A stretch of 64,000 bases of DNA. Origin: Toxorhynchites rutilus septentrionalis (lineage: Eukaryota > Arthropoda > Insecta > Diptera > Culicidae). This document shows, piece after piece, positions 57,950 to 64,000 of the stretch (within the stretch, counting starts at the first letter, position 1; every line of letters starts with the position of its first letter). Made by a program: the position numbers and the translations under genes. The stretch is from NCBI RefSeq assembly GCF_029784135.1, contig NC_073746.1:251407494-251471493 (forward strand), given 5' to 3'. The notes under the pieces were generated by a model, which did no database searches, was not told the DNA's origin, and was given only the letters and a program-made list of their open reading frames with translations.

Positions 57950-58398
57950 AACACTGCACGAACAGTTTTGCTGAATTGAAAACCGCATTTCATCGCGTTA
58001 ATCGTGACAGGTCCGGGCGGTTTGCATTTGATTTTCATACTGGTGAATAAAAGAGCTTTCCCGCAAATGCGCCCGCGCTTGCATTCTCATGGCATCTTCT
58101 TCTTCTTCAATGGCACAAACGTTCCTAGAGGAACTTCGCCGTCTCAGCGTAGTATTACTTGCGTCATTTTTTATTAGTACTTAGTTGAGATTTCTATGCC
58201 AAATAACACGCCTAGAATGCATTCTGAATGGCAAGCTCTAGAATACGCGTGATCACAGTGCAAGTCGGAGGAAATTTATTTGACGAAAAATTCCCCCGAC
58301 CAAAACGGGAATCGAACCCGAACACCCGGCATGTTAGTTATGACGCTAACCACTCGGTCACGGGAGCACATCGCGTGGCATCGCGTTCACTATGTCTC
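57950..58398. mobile_element. PIF-like MITE interrupted by a SINE
   Basis: 57950-58096 and 58376-58398 match the family at 14112-14375 (GCGGCAAAACACTGCACG, GAGCTTTCCCGCAAATGCGC, GCGTTCACTATGTC). The SINE between them carries its own target duplication. The left terminus is unclear. Confidence 0.8.
58097..58375 (-). mobile_element. tRNA-derived SINE, copy D
   Basis: Near-identical to copy A, with A box TGACCGAGTGG, B box GGTTCGATTCC and a GAAGAAGAAGA tail. Target duplication TGGCATC at 58090-58096 and 58376-58382 shows insertion into the MITE. Confidence 0.9.
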
Positions 58399-58401
58399 TT
58401 A

Positions 58402-58440
58402 GGCCGAGAACATAGTAAACACCGTACGGCGTGATGCGAA
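58402..58440. mobile_element. PIF-like MITE terminal fragment abutting the previous copy
   Basis: GGCCGAGAACATAGTAAAC starts right after a TTA shared with the end of the previous MITE, so two family members stand end to end with one TTA between. Confidence 0.6.
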
Positions 58441-60654
58441 GCCATTTTTTTTTAAATTTTATTTAAAATGTCGTTTTTCAAATGAACATCTTTTGAGTTT
58501 TTTTTGACGTAGAACTACGTCTTTCATTAAGGGTGCCAAATCAGAAAACAGGTCACGTTTTTATGAAATAAAGTTAACGTTAATAACTATTTTTGCCGCG
58601 AACAGATTTAGGCGATTTATATAGTAAACGAATTGGAAATTCCCTACGATTTGTTTAATATGCTATACATTATAATCTCCTGGTTTGTAAATGGTTAAAG
58701 TACATGAAAACTTTAAGCGTTTCCATTTTACCATACATTTGTTCTGTCCATTTGTGTGCTTTCCCGTACAGAGCTGTCAATAACGAGCAACTTATCGATG
58801 AGCAACGAAGGGGAAATCGTAGGATTCAAAGTCTACGTGAACAAAGGAAAAGAAGTAGAATGAAGGGGAATATTTGCCTAGAGTATAAACAGTGGATCTC
58901 GCTGAGGCAATCCTTAGAGGCGAATGAACTGCAAAGTTTAAAGCCTCTTAAAAACAAAGAAAGAAGAAGAAGGCAAACTTTCATTCGGCATCGGACTGTT
59001 GAGCAATCCAGTTCACTTTGCTTTCACTGCGCTTCGATCCAAGATTGGACCCCACCAGTGGTAATTCAACTCGGATATCGTCGTGTGGTTTTTCCAATTC
59101 GTTTTTTTTCACGTTATTCGTATCGTTTCTTTCCGCGTTATAAATTGGACACTTCGGGTGTTGTGTGATGAGCAAGTAGGAGAGGCAGGCTGGCTCGAGC
59201 CCTGCTAAAAACGAAGGGTCATCCAATGATGCACGCCATGTTGGTGCAGTGAAAAGCGCTCGAACCGAGCCTTCGCGAGTGACACCGCATCGAACGACAG
59301 CGAAATAGGCGACTTCGGCGCGTCGGTCGAAAATGTAAATGTTATTACCCAGGCAGCAATTGAATTCAAGCTCCCTCCGCTGGTGGTGAAGGCGGTCGCT
59401 CTTGACGAACAATTCAGCGAATTCGCATCGATGGATGTTACAGCAGAGTACAAGCTGTGTGGCATAATTCAGTCTTTTTCCAAGCAGTTAACATTGTTTG
59501 TTTTTCGTCATCATAAGGGCTTCGGTGGTGCCTTTGACATTGCATGAATGCAATTAACTGACGTTATGGCGAAGCGGACATTAAGGTTGTGCGCCAAAAA
59601 ATCCATTGGGGAATACCAAGCATCTTAAATGTCGTACTGGAATGTTATAAGTTATTTGGGTTCGCGTGCCAGTCGCAAAACTGCCTTCAACTACGGTTGC
59701 AATCTTAATCATAATGAAGCAATGCTACTGTTTTCGAGGTTGTTGATATCAACAAAAAGAGTTTATTTCGCTTGTAGAGTCACCGTCGTTCTGGAATTTT
59801 GTATGTGATTAGGTTTCGCTTGCCAGTAGCGAAACTTCCTCCACTAAGGGTGACAGCTGCGCTTATCTCGAGCATGAGAAAGTAACTTTTTCGAGGCCAG
59901 TAATATAAACAGAAGCGTTTCTTTTGAGAATAGCGCAAAATGATGAGAAGTGTTTATATTCCTAGTAGTTTGAAGCCACCAATGTATGGCTATGTGTGCA
60001 TGCTATGGCGAACGCTTGTTTGGCGCTTGGTTTACGTTGTACGAACGATGCCTAAAGGTGCAATTCCACTGAGGCAATACTAAATAACATGTAGCATGAT
60101 ATTTGATACTTGCAAGTGTTGTCATTGTTGTTGTTTCCTCGCAGTGCCAAAGATATATTGATGTAGTTATGAGATGCGGAATAATGGTGCTGGTGCAACA
60201 TGTATTTAATCGACTGTGGCCTAGTCTATGTCAATTGCGAAAAAGGCCACCGAAATAGCATTCGAGGAAAATTTTCAATGCATTGACAGCATTATAGAAT
60301 AATATCAGAATGTATAAACAAGCGACTTTTATAAAATAACAGCGAAGTTCTACGTCAACAATGCGGTCGTATCTTGGACACAACCTCCTATAATTTTTTT
60401 TTCAAAAAGTTCAGCCAAAATTTAACACAGTGCCACATTGGAGGAGATTTTGACCTGTAATTCGACATTGGCGATGATAGTGTTATAGTGGTACAGAGTC
60501 GGATTTTTAATTTGTGACTAAAATTGATTGTTGACATACTAAAATACTAAGTTTCGAAAATTCATAAAATTTCAACGTTACTCAGATTCAAACATCGTTT
60601 ATCAGTCGAACAATCTTCCTTTTAGATTAAATAACAGTATACCATAATGGACTG
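58441..60654. other. No gene confirmed
   Basis: A plus-strand frame open from about 59231 to 59547, without an early ATG, reads SEIGDFGASVENVNVITQAA and ALDEQFSEFASMDVTAEYK. It has coding-like composition, but I cannot assign it; a gag-type relic is possible. The block GAATGAACTGCAAAGTTTAA at about 58923 recurs inverted at about 2348 and 20285. Confidence 0.3.
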
Positions 60655-60968
60655 CAACAAAATTTTCTCGTGTTGTAGACCGTTACCGAAAAACAGTGAG
60701 AAACGTTCATCTGAAAAAGTTTCTTAACCGTGTCAGTGATTGAGAAACTTCAGTTGATGGGATGCAATACCGTTTTAGATACATCTGAAAAAAATTGCGG
60801 ATCATGCCGTTTATCTCTATATAGAGATAAATTTTTTTTTATAATTTGCGGATTTGAGAAGATTGCATTCCAGTAACTTAAGTTTCTCAATCACTAACAC
60901 GGTTAAGAAACGTTCTTCCGATGAACATTTCTTACCGTTTTTCGGAAACGGTCTACAACAAGAGAAAG
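60655..60968. mobile_element. Foldback MITE, ~310 bp
   Basis: The left arm includes GTTGTAGACCGTTACCGAAA, AAACGTTCATCTG, TTTCTTAACCGTGTCAGTGA and TTGAGAAACTT. The right arm repeats them in inverse (AAGTTTCTCAATCACTAACA, CGGAAACGGTCTACAAC). A small palindrome TATCTCTATATAGAGATA lies near the centre. No coding capacity is evident. Confidence 0.8.
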
Positions 60969-61779
60969 GGTACTATTTTTTTTCTCAGTGTATATTTTTT
61001 CACGTTTAAACATCAATACTTTATAACTCTTTCTAAGACACTATTTCGGTACGACTCATAAATTTTGAGATATAAATTATCAAAGATTATTCTTACTAAA
61101 ATCGATACGCCCTATTAAAATATTTAAACTTGAATCAAAAAATTGCTGTGGAAAACTTATATTTCCTCCAACTCAAACGGAATACAAACTTCCATTCGAA
61201 TCAAAAATACTCAGGCTTTGTCATTTGTCAATTTCATTTGGAATTGCTCAAATATAACAGATCAGAGTTTTGTTTACATCTTTACTTAACAAAAGTTATT
61301 CACTACTGAACAAATTCACAAAAAAATGATAATATTATTAAAAAATAAATATCAAAAATCAATGAAAACCAGAAGGGTGGTATCCAAGACACTACCGTAT
61401 TGTTCACGTAGGACTAGGAAATTAATGACGGTGACAACGAACATTATAGATGCTCAAAAAATTGAGTATTGCTTAGTACAAGTATTTGGTAGTCCTGACA
61501 AAGGCCAATTACATCGATGAACCAGCCTAAGGTTGAAAATATATATAACAAAGACAAAAAAACATCGAAGTTCCTCGCATGCTTGGATTGTTGGTGACGA
61601 TAGCGCAACGGTGCGCGTTAGTAGTTACTAACACAAATGTCTCTGTTAGGAAAACATATTTCGGTGTGCAAATGCATACGATTTCAAGGGTCTTCGGCTT
61701 ACATACATCGACTCCGTTCAGACCGATAGCGAGATAGAAATGGATTAATCAGGGAGAGCACCGTGCTTTGACTGGCAGC
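60969..61779. other. No gene recognised
   Basis: AT-rich sequence. The 64-codon frame at 61326 has no recognisable domain. Confidence 0.35.
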
Positions 61780-62075
61780 GAGAACATGCTCCAACCACTA
61801 CACAATCATAACTGAGTGTATTTCCGAGCTGGCGCCTGTTTATGTACAGATTTTCATGATCTCAATATTTTGTTTTCGAAGCACTTTTTTAAAACAGGTG
61901 TTTGGATCAATAAGTAACAAACATATAACCCGCAGACATTTTTTCCTCCGAATGAAATGATTTTCATACCACTTCGTTCAGCTGGCAAAGAGGCATGAAC
62001 GTTCCAAAACATACATCTCCGACGTAACGCTCTTGTTTACGAAACTTCGACTCACACCCAGGTACAAGCCTGCGT
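61780..62075 (+). repeat. Direct repeat, copy 2 (copy 1 at 3295-3590)
   Basis: See the first copy; shared blocks include ACATGCTCCAA, GTATTTCCGAGC and GACGTAACGCTCT. The copies are about 58 kb apart. Confidence 0.65.
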
Positions 62076-63100
62076 TTGAAAAAAAATAAACTTACGGTTT
62101 ACCTTACAAACGGTTATAGTAATTTTTCGGAAAACTTTCTTTCCTTTTTTACCGGACATAGATTGATGTAAGTTAGACTTTTGCGACCTCCTATATGACA
62201 TTGTGCAAATGCTCTTAATGCGGGATGAATTAAAAACGTAGCAAGAACAAATCGGGGCTCAACGTGTTAAATAGGTTAATGTAAGTATAAAATGGCTCAC
62301 TAAAATAATATTAGAACCACTTCATTTTTTGTGTTCCTAGTGATATGTATAAGTTCGATAGAAATGAAGTATCATGTGTAGGATATAATAACTATCTCGA
62401 TTTATAAGTCTGGTCATTTGAGCTTCATTGTTTCGTTCAGGCGCGAAACATAATCGCTCATGTTAAACGGAGTTATCGCGTGACGCTTTCGGCCGAAAGA
62501 GCTTTTCGGGGTGTGCAAACGGCACGAAAACCACATTGAACGTGTTAGGCCGATCAATCCTGCCAATCAGGAGTAAGATCAGAATCAAGTAGGAAATGAA
62601 AACTGATTAAGTAACAGCTGCTGAATCAATTTCTCCGTTATTAGTATTGATAACTGTTACACACAGGGCCGTCATCGATGCAGCAATTATATGTCATTAC
62701 TGCTGAAAAGACAATTGGTTCACCTTAAAATTATTTGTAGATTCATCTTCATTTGGTAACTGTATGATAGTTGTTCGACAACGTTTGATCACATTCAAAC
62801 AAAATTTTGTACGCAAACGATTTGAACTTTGTTCAAATCGACTATAAAACGGTAAATATGTGTAGAGAGTATCAAAAAACATCCCTGCGTCAAGTCTTCG
62901 CCTAACTCCGCTATATAAATAGATGGGATATTTCGAGAAACGTAACTTTCTCCCTCAATCACTCGTGTCCGTCGTGGTCACTGTGTCCCGTCCTTTCTCC
63001 TTCGCGGGGGCTTTACGCGCTGGCCACGCCAACCTAGGATAAGGAGACAGAGGTAAAACAAGCGTGCATGGTTTTTTTGGGGGGGTTAGTCATCGTGTTT
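62076..63100. other. No gene recognised
   Basis: By position it includes the 3' flank of the receptor gene to the right. No clear AATAAA within 150 bp of its stop was noted on the minus strand. Confidence 0.35.
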
Positions 63101-64000
63101 TCAGGGCAATGGCGACGAGTTGGTCCCTTTCTGTATGGGAGTGATGGCCGCTTCCACGATGTTCAATTGATTCCGACTGAAAACGTACCGGATCATGGTT
63201 CGCAAATCGCTGCGACCGCTCTGCCTCAGTAGCACATAGATGTACGGATCGAGCATGAAGTGCAGCAGGATCAGAATATCTGACAAGCGGAAGAACCAGC
63301 TAAACCGGGCCTTCATCTCTGGTCTCAGCAGCTGGGCTAGGAGAATCGAGACCTGGTTGAGGACGAAATAAGACGAAAACATGTAATTAATTTATGGTGT
63401 ACTTCTGATGGGATTTTAAAGTTCCATCATCAAATCAACGTTAGAATGTAGAATGGCAAAAATATGAGGGGAATTATTTCAACACTACATTACTGCACAA
63501 TTTGGTCGGCTGGCAGCTCAGAAGGAGGCGTGCCCCGATTAGTCTCAATTCATCGGATTACTGCCAATGACGACAAATAGGGGTGAAATCATTTCTTTAC
63601 TCTCAGTAATATAATTCATGGTTCCAAACTCACCATTTGTGGAAGCCAGCAGGCCAAAAAGCTGATACTTAGGAATGTCATCAGCTTCGCAAAGCGTATT
63701 TCCTCTGTCGTGGGTTCCCCAATCATGCGAAAAATAGACGAATCATGGAAACTTGCAGACTTTTGAGGACTACGCATGGTGGAGCGGTTCAGCATTGGAA
63801 TTGGTTGAATCGAACTGAACTGGCGACGCATTTTGTGATGGGAACGATACAAAACTTTTCGCACGCTCAAATTACATATCACGATACCGCTGCATAGGAT
63901 GATGCCTGGAACGAAAAACAATCAACCGATGAAGTGAAATTGAAATTTTAACAGAGAAGCTGATAGCTAAATGACTCACCAACGCTGAAAAAAAGATACG
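63101..64000 (-). CDS. Class A GPCR, prostaglandin E2-receptor-like, last three exons
   Basis: Exons on minus: 63980-64000 (continues outside), 63634-63905 and 63101-63352. Introns are 74 bp (GTGAGT...TTCCAG, splitting a Gly codon) and 281 bp (GTGAGT...CAACCAG, phase 0). The product holds TM5 (LFFSVGIILCSGIVICN across the junction), an intracellular loop 3 of about 60 residues, TM6 (FAKLMTFLSISFLACWLP) and TM7 with the prostanoid-type LDPYIYVLLRQ in place of NPxxY. A short tail of about 45 residues follows, ending TNSSPLP. The R-x-S-D...LDPxxYxLLR pattern of TM7 is typical of prostanoid receptors and their insect homologues. TM1-TM4 lie outside the window, so the ligand assignment is an inference. 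Confidence 0.82.

Overview
The window is animal nuclear DNA, most likely from a culicine-type mosquito genome (AT-rich, few widely spaced genes, very many transposon remnants). Evidence for an insect, and a mosquito in particular: short GT-AG introns of 56-63 bp, insect-type LSM10, proline dehydrogenase and NT5DC1 homologues, a mosquito-type DD37E Tc1-like element, tRNA-derived SINEs, and LOA/I-like, BEL/Pao and copia retroelements. The species cannot be named from the sequence alone.

Host genes (six). (1) 8029-8448, minus: first coding exon of mitochondrial proline dehydrogenase; its other exons are not in the window, so intron 1 exceeds 8 kb and holds all of 1-8028. (2) 15975-16293 plus a probable third exon at 16753, plus: U7 snRNP protein LSM10, squeezed between a 540-bp palindrome upstream and an antisense non-LTR retroelement downstream. 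(3) 23812-25350, plus: NT5DC1-type HAD phosphatase with an intronless coding region. (4) 38178-38893, minus: a four-exon gene for a small secreted protein, reassembled from exons too short to stand out alone. (5) 46713-48735, minus: a three-exon gene joining a FLYWCH zinc finger to a MULE-type transposase domain, probably a domesticated transposase. (6) 63101-64000, minus: the last three exons of a prostanoid-receptor-like GPCR that continues past the right edge.

Between the genes the DNA is mostly mobile elements. Left part (1-15 kb): MITEs, repeated segments, a BEL/Pao pol remnant (4.5-5.7 kb), non-LTR fragments, a SINE nested in a non-LTR element (13.6-14.1 kb) and AT microsatellites. Middle (16-45 kb): a LOA/I-like non-LTR element split by a mariner remnant, a Tc1 element with IR/DR-type ends (21.2-22.6 kb), PIF/Harbinger and pogo/CENP-B-type transposase fragments, pogo-like MITEs, minisatellites, a decayed mariner with intact ends (41.8-43.1 kb) and two 600-bp TA-flanked MITEs. 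Right part (50-61 kb): a Tc1 pseudogene, a young copia element with 198-bp LTRs and a half-tRNA-Met primer site (52.1-56.4 kb), an apparently intact DD37E transposon (56.5-57.8 kb), a SINE nested in a MITE, and a foldback element.

There is no operon-like organisation; the genes appear functionally unrelated. What ties the region together is repeated transposon insertion, much of it nested with readable target duplications, which gives a relative order of events. Protein family calls rest on motif recognition without database searches.
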